In this document: positions 1-7,720 of the stretch, one piece after another
How the letters are laid out: each line of letters opens with the position of its first letter
How positions within the stretch are numbered: position 1 is the stretch's first letter
Assembly: GCA_948471525.1 (NCBI GenBank)
Contig: CAOKSY010000004.1
Coordinates: 1 to 64,000, forward strand
Direction: 5' to 3'
DNA: 64,000 nt
From: an uncultured Clostridia bacterium
GTDB taxonomy: Bacteria > Bacillota > Clostridia > Christensenellales > UBA3700
Made by a program: the position numbers and the translations under genes
The notes under the pieces: generated by a model
What the model was told of the DNA's origin: nothing
What the model saw: only the letters and a program-made list of their open reading frames with translations
The model's database searches: none

Positions 1-1388
1 TACTGAAAGTCATCAAGGAATGGTGGCAGGTAGTAGCGAGCGGAATAAGCATAGTGCTTATAATAGCGTTCTTCGGCAAGGGCTTGGATTATGCGAGCAA
101 GAGAAAGAAAGCGAAGAAGACGATAGAGAAGAAGTACAGTTCATACTATGCGACAGGCTTGTTCGGCTTGAGTATGACGAAATGGACGATAATAGCGGGC
201 GTGCTTATGGGCGCGGCGTTGCTTGCGTTTATCTTTATGATAATAGAGAAGTCATTATACAATAAGGCGGTAGAAGAACTGGACGAAGCCAAGGAAGAAT
301 TTGAGCGTAATAGAGAGGAGAGGCGCAGAGAGGACGATTATAGAAGAAGAGATGACGAGGATCGTCGCCGTGAAGACGACTACAGACAACGCGAAGAAGA
401 TTACCGTCGCAGGGACGAGGAATTCAGACAGCGAGATGAAGATCTCAAGATGTTGTTTATGAGACTTATGGGCGGCGCGGGCACGACTCAGGGTAGCGGA
501 TCGAATATGAATGCGCAACAAGGCGGATTTGTATACGCTCAACCATCTATAGGCGCAGACGAGATACGCGGAATAGTGTCCGAGACTGTGACATCTTTGC
601 TTCCTGGAATGCAACAGATGTTGCCGCAACAGGCTTCTGTAAGCGAAGAAGTGATCAAACAACTTGCCGAGGATATGCGCGACAACAGAAACGAGATACG
701 CAAAAACGACGAAATGTTAAGGCAGATGATGCATAATCAGGAACTCCTTATGAAGCAGATACTTGAACTGTCTTCGGGCAAAGCCGCGGCTCAGCCTCAG
801 GTAATAGAGAAAATAGTCGAGAAACCCGTAGAGAAAATTGTAGAAAAGGAAGTGCGGGTAGAAGTGCCTGTCGAAGTAGAAAAGATTGTAGAGAAAGAGG
901 TAAAAGTAGAAGTACCGGTAGAAAAGGTGGTAGAGAAGGTTGTCGAAGTGCCCGCGGCAAAACCGACTGCGCCTAAGAAACCTGTTGCTCCCAGACTTAC
1001 TCTCGAAGAAGCGTACGCAAAGCTGTCCAAACAGCAGAAGAAGTTCTTTGATACGCTCAAAGCGTATGCAATGAGCAAAGATAAGTGTAAAGAGAAGAAA
1101 TCCACGTATTACATCTTGCTCGGACAGTCTTCGGTAAATCCTTTGATCAAGCTGACGGTCAAGAAAGATACTACGGTAGCATTGTTCAAGATGGAAGACG
1201 AGTACTTCAAAGATATCAGAAGAGACGCGGGATCAGACGGAACAAAGATAAAAGTCAAGGAGACCGAACTCGTGGTCGGCGACGCGCAGGCATTGGATGC
1301 GGCAAAGAGGATGATAGATCTTAGGGAAGATCAGATTGAACGTTATCAGGAGTATCTTAAAGAGCAACGCTCTTTGAGTAAGAAGTAA
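1..1388 (+). CDS. Membrane-anchored coiled-coil protein with charged and VEK repeats (5'-partial)
   Basis: The reading frame is open to the left edge of the window (first whole codon at 3), so the true start lies upstream; GTG at 54 is internal to a hydrophobic segment and has no ribosome site. Visible order: hydrophobic segment at about nt 21-80, basic linker, second membrane segment at about 177-255, then six tandem seven-residue Arg/Glu/Asp units of the type RREDDYR (about 310-450), a Gln/Met-rich linker, a predicted helix (650-770), a 48-bp tandem duplication encoding EKIVEKEVxVEVPVEx (831-878, 879-926), a Pro/Ala hinge and a C-terminal globular domain (about 985-1388) ending in charged helices. 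This suggests a membrane-tethered rod or scaffold presenting the C-terminal domain. I do not recognise that domain. Function unknown. Confidence 0.8.
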   Translation, partial: LKVIKEWWQVVASGISIVLIIAFFGKGLDYASKRKKAKKTIEKKYSSYYATGLFGLSMTKWTIIAGVLMGAALLAFIFMIIEKSLYNKAVEELDEAKEEFERNREERRREDDYRRRDDEDRRREDDYRQREEDYRRRDEEFRQRDEDLKMLFMRLMGGAGTTQGSGSNMNAQQGGFVYAQPSIGADEIRGIVSETVTSLLPGMQQMLPQQASVSEEVIKQLAEDMRDNRNEIRKNDEMLRQMMHNQELLMKQILELSSGKAAAQPQVIEKIVEKPVEKIVEKEVRVEVPVEVEKIVEKEVKVEVPVEKVVEKVVEVPAAKPTAPKKPVAPRLTLEEAYAKLSKQQKKFFDTLKAYAMSKDKCKEKKSTYYILLGQSSVNPLIKLTVKKDTTVALFKMEDEYFKDIRRDAGSDGTKIKVKETELVVGDAQALDAAKRMIDLREDQIERYQEYLKEQRSLSKK

Positions 1389-1396
1389 TAAGTAAC

Positions 1397-1485
1397 CGAC
1401 CGTGGATAATGGCGCTTGGCGCTCACCACGACCTATACGGTCACTATAGGAATTTGCAAATTCCTATAGTGACAAAAGACGGTCG
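1397..1485. repeat. Nested inverted repeat with a 34-bp perfect palindrome
   Basis: Bases 1440-1473 form a perfect 34-bp palindrome (GTCACTATAGGAATTTG followed by its exact complement). It is enclosed by CGACCGT at 1397-1403 pairing with ACGGTCG at 1479-1485. A second hairpin lies between the arms: CGTGG 1401-1405 with CCACG 1426-1430, around two GCGC blocks. There is no T-tract, so it is not a standard terminator. It could extrude as a cruciform, be a site for a dimeric protein, or be the end of a small non-autonomous repeat element. Confidence 0.85.
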
Positions 1486-1491
1486 AGTTCG

Positions 1492-1598
1492 CGCCCTAAT
1501 TCCGATCAGTCGAAAATACTACGTATGCACTCCGTATTTTGTCGGACTCTCAACGGTGGATTATTGACTTTGATCTCTCCACTTCGGTCGAGATGACG
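1492..1598 (+). repeat. Direct repeat unit, copy A (~107 bp)
   Basis: It matches 1694-1799 over its whole length with scattered substitutions and one single-base gap. It begins CGCCCTAATTC and contains an internal hairpin of CGAAAATAC and GTATTTTGTCG. It ends in the ~30-bp motif GATCTCTCCACTTCGGTCG followed by AGATGACG. The motif recurs elsewhere in the window, suggesting a dispersed intergenic repeat family. Confidence 0.8.
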
Positions 1599-1693
1599 GA
1601 GTTGTGTCGTGTGCGGCAAGTACACTTGACGCCGCTGCTCGCTCTGGCTAAAGCGAAAATCGAACTACTCTCCGCACTCTTGGGCGCTCACTG

Positions 1694-1799
1694 CGACCTA
1701 ATTCGACCGGTCGAAAATACTGCGTGTACACTCCGTATTTTGTCGGACTCTCAACGGAGGATTATTGATTTAGATCTCTTCACCTCGGTCGAGATGACG
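1694..1799 (+). repeat. Direct repeat unit, copy B (~106 bp)
   Basis: Second copy of the unit at 1492-1598, about 201 bp downstream. The hairpin arms are conserved and the loop between them has diverged. It ends in GATCTCTTCACCTCGGTCG followed by AGATGACG. Confidence 0.8.
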
Positions 1800-1810
1800 A
1801 AACAAAAGGA

Positions 1811-1914
1811 TTAGATTTCCCCATTGCAGTCGAAATGACTGGAATTTATCAAAATGACGAATTATAGTTAGTCGTCATATTGAGCGAGACGCAGTGCAGT
1901 CGAAATATCTAATC
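1811..1914. repeat. Degenerate facing copies of the ~30-bp dispersed motif
   Basis: Bases 1811-1839 are a diverged forward copy (TTAGATTTCCCCATTGCAGT followed by CGAAATGAC). Bases 1871-1914 are a reversed copy: the complement reads GATTAGATATTTCGACTGCA and continues to AATATGAC. The two face each other as a loose inverted repeat. Confidence 0.6.
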
Positions 1915-2015
1915 AATAAAATAAAACAAGTCAAACATCTCAATCCTCATTATAGGGCGGCGGACATTATGTCGGTCGCCTTATTGAATTGTGAGACGGC
2001 ATTATATAGATCTTT

Positions 2016-2049
2016 AAAAAAGAGGAGAAAGTGCCAACCTTTCTCCTCT
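2016..2049 (-). terminator. Intrinsic terminator of trxA
   Basis: An 11-bp perfect stem (AGAGGAGAAAG 2021-2031, CTTTCTCCTCT 2039-2049) has a 7-nt loop. On the minus strand it is followed by a run of six T. It lies 23 bases past the trxA stop codon. Confidence 0.9.
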
Positions 2050-2072
2050 AAATCAATATCTTTGTGTCGGAA

Positions 2073-2384
2073 TTACAGCCCCAACATTTTCAAGATTTTT
2101 TCCTTTGATACTACGCCGACGCTGGTGTCCAAAATTTGTTTGTCTTTTATTACTACCAACATAGGAATGCTGGATACTTTAAAAGCCGCCGCAAGTTCGT
2201 TTTGCTTGTCTACGTTCACTTTGCATACTTTTACGGCGTCGTATTCTTCCGCTATTTCGTCTACGGTCGGGGACAGCATTCTGCAGGGCGCGCACCAACT
2301 TGCCCAAAAATCTATCAATACTTTTTTGTCGCTGTTTACTACTTCTTCATCGAAGTTATCTTTTGTCAATTCTATCACTGCCAT
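2073..2384 (-). CDS. trxA: Thioredoxin
   Basis: Small cytoplasmic dithiol oxidoreductase that reduces disulfides in target proteins and is recharged by thioredoxin reductase. The 103-residue length is standard. The active site is W30-CAPC (C31, C34), with Ala in place of the usual Gly, which may shift the redox potential. The conserved buried Asp25 (VLIDFW) and the cis-proline loop SIPML are present. The start at 2384 is set by AAGGAGAA about eight bases upstream on the minus strand. It is monocistronic with its own extended -10 promoter and terminator. It is divergent from the GNAT gene, and no thioredoxin reductase gene is nearby. Confidence 0.95.
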   Translation of the reverse strand: MAVIELTKDNFDEEVVNSDKKVLIDFWASWCAPCRMLSPTVDEIAEEYDAVKVCKVNVDKQNELAAAFKVSSIPMLVVIKDKQILDTSVGVVSKEKILKMLGL

Positions 2385-2423
2385 ATTCTATTCTCCTTAT
2401 GATTACGCTGTTTCTTTTACAAT

Positions 2424-2429
2424 ATTATA
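2424..2429 (-). promoter_or_regulatory. Extended -10 promoter of trxA
   Basis: The minus strand reads TGC-TATAAT, a perfect -10 with the TGn extension, about 40 bases before the start codon. The best -35 match is weak. Confidence 0.6.
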
Positions 2430-2459
2430 GCACGCAGAGGAAAAAAATACACAACATTA

Positions 2460-2488
2460 TTGAAAAATTTTTCATTATCTGATAATAT
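2460..2488 (+). promoter_or_regulatory. Sigma-A promoter of the GNAT gene
   Basis: TTGAAA (2460-2465), 17-bp spacer, TAATAT (2483-2488). It lies 21 bases upstream of the ATG at 2510 and is divergent from the trxA promoter. Confidence 0.7.
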
Positions 2489-2509
2489 TCTAAATATAGA
2501 GGTGAGAAT

Positions 2510-2965
2510 ATGATAAGAAAATACTGCGTCGACGATAGATCTGCTGTTTTCGAGATGATGAAGGATTTTTATGATTCTCCTGCCGTGTTGCACAAAGTGC
2601 CCGAAGATAATTATAAAAGGACGTTGGACGAAGCGGAGAAAGGCAATCCGTATTTTGATCTTTTTATTCTCGAAAAAGACGGCGAAGTCGCGGGATATGC
2701 TATGACTTTGTATTCATACAGTAACGAGGCGGGCGGAAAAGTCGTGTGGATCGATGAACTCTACGTAAAGCCTGCCTTCCAGAGCAGAGGGCTCGGCAGA
2801 GAGTTTATAGGATATATAAAGGATAAATTCGGCGAATATGCGCGTATACGTCTCGAGGTGGAAAGTTCCAACGACGGAGCGACGAGACTTTATCGGAGAG
2901 AAGGTTTTGAAGAGCTAGGCTATATGCAGTATATTATAGAAAAAGATATCAACAACGGTCAATGA
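2510..2965 (+). CDS. GNAT-family N-acetyltransferase
   Basis: A 151-residue single-domain GNAT protein, which transfers an acetyl group from acetyl-CoA to an amine. The acetyl-CoA binding motif A is clear (Q91-SRGLG-R97), preceded by the strand WIDELYVKPAFQ and followed by the helix that supports the pyrophosphate. The C-terminal part (LEVESSNDGATRLYRREGF) is typical of RimI-like and small-molecule acetyltransferases. The start is supported by AGGTGAG eight bases upstream and by its own promoter. The substrate cannot be told from sequence. It is a single-gene unit followed by a hairpin terminator. Confidence 0.85.
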   Translation: MIRKYCVDDRSAVFEMMKDFYDSPAVLHKVPEDNYKRTLDEAEKGNPYFDLFILEKDGEVAGYAMTLYSYSNEAGGKVVWIDELYVKPAFQSRGLGREFIGYIKDKFGEYARIRLEVESSNDGATRLYRREGFEELGYMQYIIEKDINNGQ

Positions 2966-2990
2966 AATTTTATAAGTACGACGTGATTTG

Positions 2991-3022
2991 CGGCGGCAAT
3001 TATATGCCGTCGTTTTTATTTT
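2991..3022 (+). terminator. Intrinsic terminator after the GNAT gene
   Basis: CGGCGGCA (2991-2998) pairs with TGCCGTCG (3005-3012), 8 bp with one G-T pair and a 6-nt loop, followed by TTTTTATTTT. Confidence 0.75.
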
Positions 3023-3065
3023 ATTAAATAAAATGTTTAATAAATTATTAAAAAAAATATTGCTA

Positions 3066-3094
3066 TTGAAAAATATTGTTATTGATGATAAAAT
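3066..3094 (+). promoter_or_regulatory. Sigma-A promoter of the GH20 gene
   Basis: TTGAAA (3066-3071), 17-bp spacer, TAAAAT (3089-3094), 26 bases before the ATG. Confidence 0.7.
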
Positions 3095-3120
3095 AAATAA
3101 AAACGCATTCGGAGAGAATT

Positions 3121-4692
3121 ATGAATTTGATACCTATGCCGACAGGCATTACTTATAAAATCGGAGTAGTAAAACTCGGAGCAAAATCTACTGTATCGGG
3201 AGATTTTGACAAGGCGCAGGCAAAATTGAAAGACGCGCTTGGCGGTATTGCAGGCGGCGAAAGCGCAAGCGTAAAGTTTTGCAAATCGTCGGCTTTGGGC
3301 GAAGAGAGCTATGAAATTTCTTGCAACGGCGGCAACGTAACGGTGACCGCGTCTTCGGATGCGGGCGCGTTTTATGCGTATGCTACGCTGAGACAGTTGA
3401 TCGAAGAAGACGGCACATTCGATTGCGTGGATATAAAAGACGCGCCGAAGTATACTTACAGAGGCTTTATGCTCGACTGTAGCAGGCATTTTTGGACGAA
3501 AGAAAAGATAAAGAGCTATCTCGATATTATGGCGTTGCTCAAGATGAACGTATTCCATTGGCATCTTACCGACGATCAGGGCTGGAGAGCGGAAATAAAA
3601 AAATATCCGTTGCTTACTAAGAAAGGAACGATCAGAAGAACGTCGCAATTATTTCTCAAAGAGTTTGCTCCCGACGCAATGCCCGCCGACGAAAAGTACG
3701 GCGAGGGAATGTATTATTCTCAGGAAGATATGCGGGAGATCGTCGCTTATGCGGCGGAAAGACATATAGAAGTCGTGCCCGAAATAGATATGCCCGGACA
3801 TATGGTGGCGGCGATAGCGTGTTATCCCGAATTGTCTTGTGCCGAAGAAGCCGCCGAAGTATCTTGCAGATACGGCGTAATGGAAAATATTCTTTGTTGC
3901 GGAAAAGATCAAGTATATCAATTTGCAAAGGATATAATTGACGAACTGTGCGAGATATTCACAGGAAGATTTTTCCATATAGGCGGAGACGAGGTGCCGA
4001 AAACGCGTTGGAAAACGTGCCCGCGCTGTCAGAAAAAGATGAAAGAACTCAATTTGGCGGACGAAAACGCTTTGCAGGGATATTTTACCGGCGAGATAGC
4101 AAATTATCTCAAATCCAAGGGAAAACGTATGATAGGTTGGAACGAGATCTTGGAGTCGCGCAACCTGACCGATAAAGATATAGTCGCTCAGTGGTGGTGG
4201 CCGCGATCTATCGGCAACAAAAACGAAAAAGAGTGGATGAAGGGCGGCGGACAGTGTTTGCTTTCGCTGTGTCCGTATATATATATGGATCACTCATACA
4301 GCATGAGACCTTTGAAAAAAACGTATTCTTTTTCCGAAAAAAAACTTGCCTCGGACGGATTGAACGTGCTGGGTATGGAAATTCCGCAATGGGTGGAGTT
4401 TATAGCCTACGAGGAAAAATTGGATATGCTCACCTGCGCAAGACTTGCGGCTTTTTCCGAAGTGTGCTGGCTTGACGCAATGCAGAAAAATTATAAAGAT
4501 TTTGAGTTCAGACTTGAGAATTTGAGGGGTTATTTTGAAAAGATAGGTTGCAAGATCTGTCCGCAGAAGATGTACAGAGGCAAGGTAAAGCCGAAGTATG
4601 TATTGACCGCCGCTTCCAAATGGTTGTTCTGGACAAAAAATCACGATTACGAATACGACCGTCTTAAAGAGTTGCGCGATAGCGAGAAATAA
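3121..4692 (+). CDS. Beta-N-acetylhexosaminidase, glycoside hydrolase family 20
   Basis: Removes terminal beta-linked GlcNAc or GalNAc from oligosaccharides by substrate-assisted catalysis. At 523 residues it has an N-terminal GH20b alpha/beta domain (about 1-105) and a TIM barrel from about 110. The polarising Asp and acid/base Glu are D290-E291 in HIGGDEVPK. Other family marks are FHWHLTDDQGWR, PEIDMPGH and the Trp-rich AQWWWPR. No signal peptide is visible, so it should act in the cytoplasm on imported oligosaccharides. The ATG is preceded by GGAGAG. It appears to be transcribed alone; no hexosamine transporter or deacetylase is adjacent. Confidence 0.92.
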   Translation: MNLIPMPTGITYKIGVVKLGAKSTVSGDFDKAQAKLKDALGGIAGGESASVKFCKSSALGEESYEISCNGGNVTVTASSDAGAFYAYATLRQLIEEDGTFDCVDIKDAPKYTYRGFMLDCSRHFWTKEKIKSYLDIMALLKMNVFHWHLTDDQGWRAEIKKYPLLTKKGTIRRTSQLFLKEFAPDAMPADEKYGEGMYYSQEDMREIVAYAAERHIEVVPEIDMPGHMVAAIACYPELSCAEEAAEVSCRYGVMENILCCGKDQVYQFAKDIIDELCEIFTGRFFHIGGDEVPKTRWKTCPRCQKKMKELNLADENALQGYFTGEIANYLKSKGKRMIGWNEILESRNLTDKDIVAQWWWPRSIGNKNEKEWMKGGGQCLLSLCPYIYMDHSYSMRPLKKTYSFSEKKLASDGLNVLGMEIPQWVEFIAYEEKLDMLTCARLAAFSEVCWLDAMQKNYKDFEFRLENLRGYFEKIGCKICPQKMYRGKVKPKYVLTAASKWLFWTKNHDYEYDRLKELRDSEK

Positions 4693-4744
4693 TCAAAGCA
4701 TATTTATATTTGTAATTGAAATATTTAAACGAAAGAATCTATAA

Positions 4745-4816
4745 TTGCCGTCTTGCCGCGTGCGCCATAATATGCAAATTTATGGACAAAACGGCAAGAT
4801 ATGGATAAATCGGCAA
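4745..4816. promoter_or_regulatory. Cluster of TTGCCG half-sites in inverted arrangement
   Basis: Two direct copies of TTGCCG (4745-4750, 4753-4758) are followed by two copies of the complement CGGCAA (4792-4797, 4811-4816). TCTTGCCG (4751-4758) and CGGCAAGA (4792-4799) form an 8-bp inverted repeat. The cluster is about 150 bases upstream of the iol promoter and could bind a regulator of the operon or of GH20. No regulator gene is present to link it to. Confidence 0.35.
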
Positions 4817-4968
4817 CGAAATCATATGGCTAAATAGCGGGCTAATTTAATAAAATCGTAAAAATTGCAACGCTAAGCGCATAATTCATACAAAAAATAT
4901 TAATATTTTCAAAATCATATAAAATTTATTTTTTATGTTAAATTCGGTGATTTTTTTTAATTTACGTA

Positions 4969-4998
4969 TTGACTTTATATTTATCTCAATAGTATAAT
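4969..4998 (+). promoter_or_regulatory. Sigma-A promoter of the iol operon
   Basis: TTGACT (4969-4974), 18-bp spacer, TATAAT (4993-4998), 39 bases before the first ATG. Confidence 0.8.
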
Positions 4999-5037
4999 AA
5001 CAATATAAAAGCGTTAATAACGAGGAAAAGGGAAATT

Positions 5038-5865
5038 ATGATTGTTACCAACGCGCAACTTCTTAAAGAGGCAAAGAGGGGCGGCTATGCCGTTCCCGCT
5101 TTTAACGTAGACAATCTCGAAAGCGTTCTGGGCGTGCTCAACGCCGTTGAAAATACTGCAAGACCTATAATTATACAGACGATACCAAGGACTTTGAAAT
5201 ACGGCGGTGTTTCCACCTATGCCGCTCTTGTGAAAGCCAACTACAGAGGCGGAGCGGATATATCCATACATCTCGATCACGGTTCCGATCTGCAGATATG
5301 CAGATCCTGCATTGCGGCGGGATACACGTCGGTGATGATAGACGGTTCTATGCTCGACTTTGATAAAAACGTCGAATTGACTAAGCGCGTAGTAGAAGAG
5401 GCGCGCGCTTTCGGAGTGAGCGTCGAGGCGGAGCTGGGTACAATAGGCGGAAAGGAAGAGACGGAAAGCGAAATAAGATATACCGAGGTGGATGAAGCTG
5501 TTAAGTTTGTTCAGCTCACCGGCGTAGACAGTCTGGCTATAGGAGTGGGAACCGCGCACGGCGTATACAAAGGGCAACCGCATATAGCCGTCGACAGGAT
5601 TCGCGAGATCGCTCAAGCGATAGATATCCCTCTCGTATTGCACGGAGCGAGCGGACTGTCCGACGAGGTGATAAGAGCCTGTATAGAGGCGGGTATCAGC
5701 AAGATTAATTTTGCCACGCATCTAAGGCAGGCGTTTACGCAGGGTTTAAAGAAGGGAATGGCGAGCGCGGAGGCGACGTACGATCCTAAGACTTATATGC
5801 CGTACGCAATAGAAGCAGTACAGAAAGTCGCGGAAAACATAATAAGGCTGTGTAATATAAAATAG
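5038..5865 (+). CDS. iolJ: Class II aldolase, probable 6-phospho-5-dehydro-2-deoxy-D-gluconate aldolase
   Basis: A 275-residue zinc-dependent class II aldolase. In the iol pathway it splits the phosphorylated deoxyketogluconate made by IolC into dihydroxyacetone phosphate and malonate semialdehyde. The metal-site region H78-LDHG is clear, followed by EAELGTIGGKEE, the GVGTAHGVYKG loop and HGASGLSD near the phosphate site. By sequence alone it could be a fructose-bisphosphate or tagatose-bisphosphate aldolase (FbaA/GatY family). Its place at the head of six other iol genes makes IolJ the better call. The ribosome site is a run of GAGGAAAAGGG just before the ATG. Confidence 0.85.
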   Translation: MIVTNAQLLKEAKRGGYAVPAFNVDNLESVLGVLNAVENTARPIIIQTIPRTLKYGGVSTYAALVKANYRGGADISIHLDHGSDLQICRSCIAAGYTSVMIDGSMLDFDKNVELTKRVVEEARAFGVSVEAELGTIGGKEETESEIRYTEVDEAVKFVQLTGVDSLAIGVGTAHGVYKGQPHIAVDRIREIAQAIDIPLVLHGASGLSDEVIRACIEAGISKINFATHLRQAFTQGLKKGMASAEATYDPKTYMPYAIEAVQKVAENIIRLCNIK

Positions 5866-5909
5866 AATAATTTAGACAAACGTCAGTAAATATATAACGG
5901 AGAATAAAT

Positions 5910-6926
5910 ATGCAATACGTTGAATTTGAAAAAGCAAGAAAATTCGATCTGATCGCCGTGGGAAGAATAGCGATCGACTTTAATCCGCTCGACTATTTCA
6001 AGCCGCTGTCGGAGAGTCAGCAGTACCGCAAATATCTCGGCGGATCGCCCGCCAACGTAGCGGTGGGACTTGCAAGACTTGGCAAAAAAGTAGGTTTTAT
6101 AGGCAAAGTGTCGGACGATAGATTCGGCGATTACGTGACAGACTTTTTTGCAAAAGAAGGCATTGACGTATCGAGAGTTACCAGAGCTAAAAACGGAGAG
6201 AAGCTGGGATTGACTTTTACGGAGATACTTTCTCCCAACGACAGCAGTATACTTATGTACAGAGACGGCGTCGCCGATCTTATGCTCGATCCGTCCGAAG
6301 TGGACGAGGAATATATAGCAAACGCAAAAGCCATACTTATTTCGGGTACCGCGCTTGCGCAGAGTCCGTCCAGAGAAGCCTGTCTGAAGGCTATGCAGCT
6401 GGCAGAGAAAAACGGCACGAGAATAATCTTCGATATAGATTACAGAGAATACAACTGGAAAAGTAAAGACGAGATCGCCGTATATTATACCGCCGTTGCG
6501 GAGCACGCCGATATAATTATGGGTTCCAGAGAAGAATACGACTTGACGCAGGCGATTTTCGCTCCCGATATGGACGACGAAAAAACTGCCGCGTATTGGT
6601 TTTCTAAAAAAGCCAAGATCGTCATCATCAAACACGGCAAGAAGGGCAGCACCGCCCACACGTTTGACGGAGCGAAGTACAATATCAAATCTTTCCCCGT
6701 TACCGCGTTCAAATCTTTCGGCGGCGGAGACGGATACGGCTCGGCGTTTTTGTACGGGCTTTTCGAGGGCAAAGAGATTATAGACTGTCTAGAACTCGGC
6801 TCGGCGTCTGCTTCTATGTTGGTATCCGCGCACGGATGTTCTGAATTTATGCCCACGGTTGCGGAACTTGAAAAATTTATCGCGGACGAAAAGAAAGAGT
6901 TCGGCGAAATGATAGCAAGAGGCTGA
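5910..6926 (+). CDS. iolC: 5-dehydro-2-deoxygluconokinase (PfkB family)
   Basis: A 338-residue ribokinase-like sugar kinase that uses ATP to phosphorylate 2-deoxy-5-keto-D-gluconate, the fourth step of inositol breakdown. The N-terminal substrate region contains GGSPANVAVGLARLG. The C-terminal PfkB signature reads FGGGDGYGSAF with catalytic D274; family members usually have GAGD, so the second Gly is a mild variant. The ATG follows GGAGAA. It is second in the operon, 44 bases after iolJ and 14 before iolB. The family is certain, and the substrate is inferred from the operon. Confidence 0.9.
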   Translation: MQYVEFEKARKFDLIAVGRIAIDFNPLDYFKPLSESQQYRKYLGGSPANVAVGLARLGKKVGFIGKVSDDRFGDYVTDFFAKEGIDVSRVTRAKNGEKLGLTFTEILSPNDSSILMYRDGVADLMLDPSEVDEEYIANAKAILISGTALAQSPSREACLKAMQLAEKNGTRIIFDIDYREYNWKSKDEIAVYYTAVAEHADIIMGSREEYDLTQAIFAPDMDDEKTAAYWFSKKAKIVIIKHGKKGSTAHTFDGAKYNIKSFPVTAFKSFGGGDGYGSAFLYGLFEGKEIIDCLELGSASASMLVSAHGCSEFMPTVAELEKFIADEKKEFGEMIARG

Positions 6927-6940
6927 GAAGGAGAATAGCA

Positions 6941-7711
6941 ATGGCTTTTGAATATCCTCAATTTGATTCCAACGGCGTCAAGGTGTTGACGCAAATGGAC
7001 GGTAAAAACAAAGATATGCTCATGGATATCCTTGTCGTAAAACTCGCCGCGGGCGAGCGCGCCGTCTACAGCGAAAAAGACAAAGAGATGTGCGTGCTTC
7101 TCACCGAAGGAGCGGCGGAAATGAGATGCGGAGAACTAAAAGGTTTCGGCGACAGAAAAGGCGTCTTCGACGATTTGCCAGTATGTATGCACGTAAGCAA
7201 AGGAAATACGCTTGAAGTGATCGCGTCGTCGGACTGCGAATTCATTTATCTCGCTACGACAAACGACAGGGCTTTTCCGTCCAAATTCTACGACAAAAAG
7301 GACGTGATAAGAAGCGTGTCTTGCGAGGGCTTGTGGGAAAATACCGCAGTGCGCGACGTAAACACGGTATTCGATTATTCCAACGCGCCCTACTCCAATC
7401 TCGTAGTCGGAGAAGTGCTTGCGAGACAGGGAAGATGGTGGAGCTATCTTCCGCATTCACATCCCCAACCCGAAGTGTATTATTACAAAATGCCTACGCC
7501 CGAGGCTTTCGGTGCGTGCTTTATAGGACAGATGGAACCGCATACTATAGTAGACGGCAGCGTCGGCTGTTTTCCGGGAGGAAAGACGCACGTTCAGGTG
7601 ACTGCTCCCGGATATCCTATGTACTGTTGTTGGATGATACGTCATCTCGACGGCAATCCTTGGGACAAGACGAGGATAGTCGATCCGAGATACGAGTATT
7701 GGGAGAAATAA
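6941..7711 (+). CDS. iolB: 5-deoxy-glucuronate isomerase
   Basis: A 256-residue bicupin enzyme that converts 5-deoxy-D-glucuronate to 2-deoxy-5-keto-D-gluconate, step three of the inositol pathway. The second cupin carries the metal-binding stretch LPHSHPQPEVYYYK. The C-terminal part has the family pattern GYPMYCCWMIRHLDG and ends DPRYEYWEK. Length and motifs match KduI/IolB family members. The start is preceded by GAAGGAGAA. Only nine bases separate it from iolD, consistent with translational coupling. Confidence 0.93.
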   Translation: MAFEYPQFDSNGVKVLTQMDGKNKDMLMDILVVKLAAGERAVYSEKDKEMCVLLTEGAAEMRCGELKGFGDRKGVFDDLPVCMHVSKGNTLEVIASSDCEFIYLATTNDRAFPSKFYDKKDVIRSVSCEGLWENTAVRDVNTVFDYSNAPYSNLVVGEVLARQGRWWSYLPHSHPQPEVYYYKMPTPEAFGACFIGQMEPHTIVDGSVGCFPGGKTHVQVTAPGYPMYCCWMIRHLDGNPWDKTRIVDPRYEYWEK

Positions 7712-7720
7712 GGAGAGATC

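Larger units (their letters stand above)
1389..2015. other. Gene-free, repeat-rich intergenic region
   Basis: This stretch between the scaffold gene and the trxA terminator carries no convincing gene. It holds a nested palindrome, two ~107-bp direct repeats, and degenerate copies of a ~30-bp motif ending in GGTCGAGATGACG, in both orientations. An imperfect GC-rich hairpin lies near 1958-1983. The open frames across it are encoded by the repeats and have no ribosome site. Confidence 0.8.
4693..5037. other. AT-rich regulatory region upstream of the iol operon
   Basis: 345 bases with no gene. No clear terminator follows the GH20 gene. The left half has four TTGCCG/CGGCAA half-sites, and the right end has the iol promoter. 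The middle is plain AT-rich sequence. Confidence 0.7.

Noticed and set aside
1492..1799. CRISPR array
   Set aside because: Only two long, imperfect copies with an unrelated spacing; no cas genes.
1539..1814. A 91-codon open frame in the repeat region
   Set aside because: It is made of the two direct repeats read through; no ribosome site, and its sequence is internally duplicated only because the DNA is.
1894..2430. A 178-codon open frame opposite trxA
   Set aside because: It covers the trxA gene and its terminator on the other strand; thioredoxin is unambiguous.
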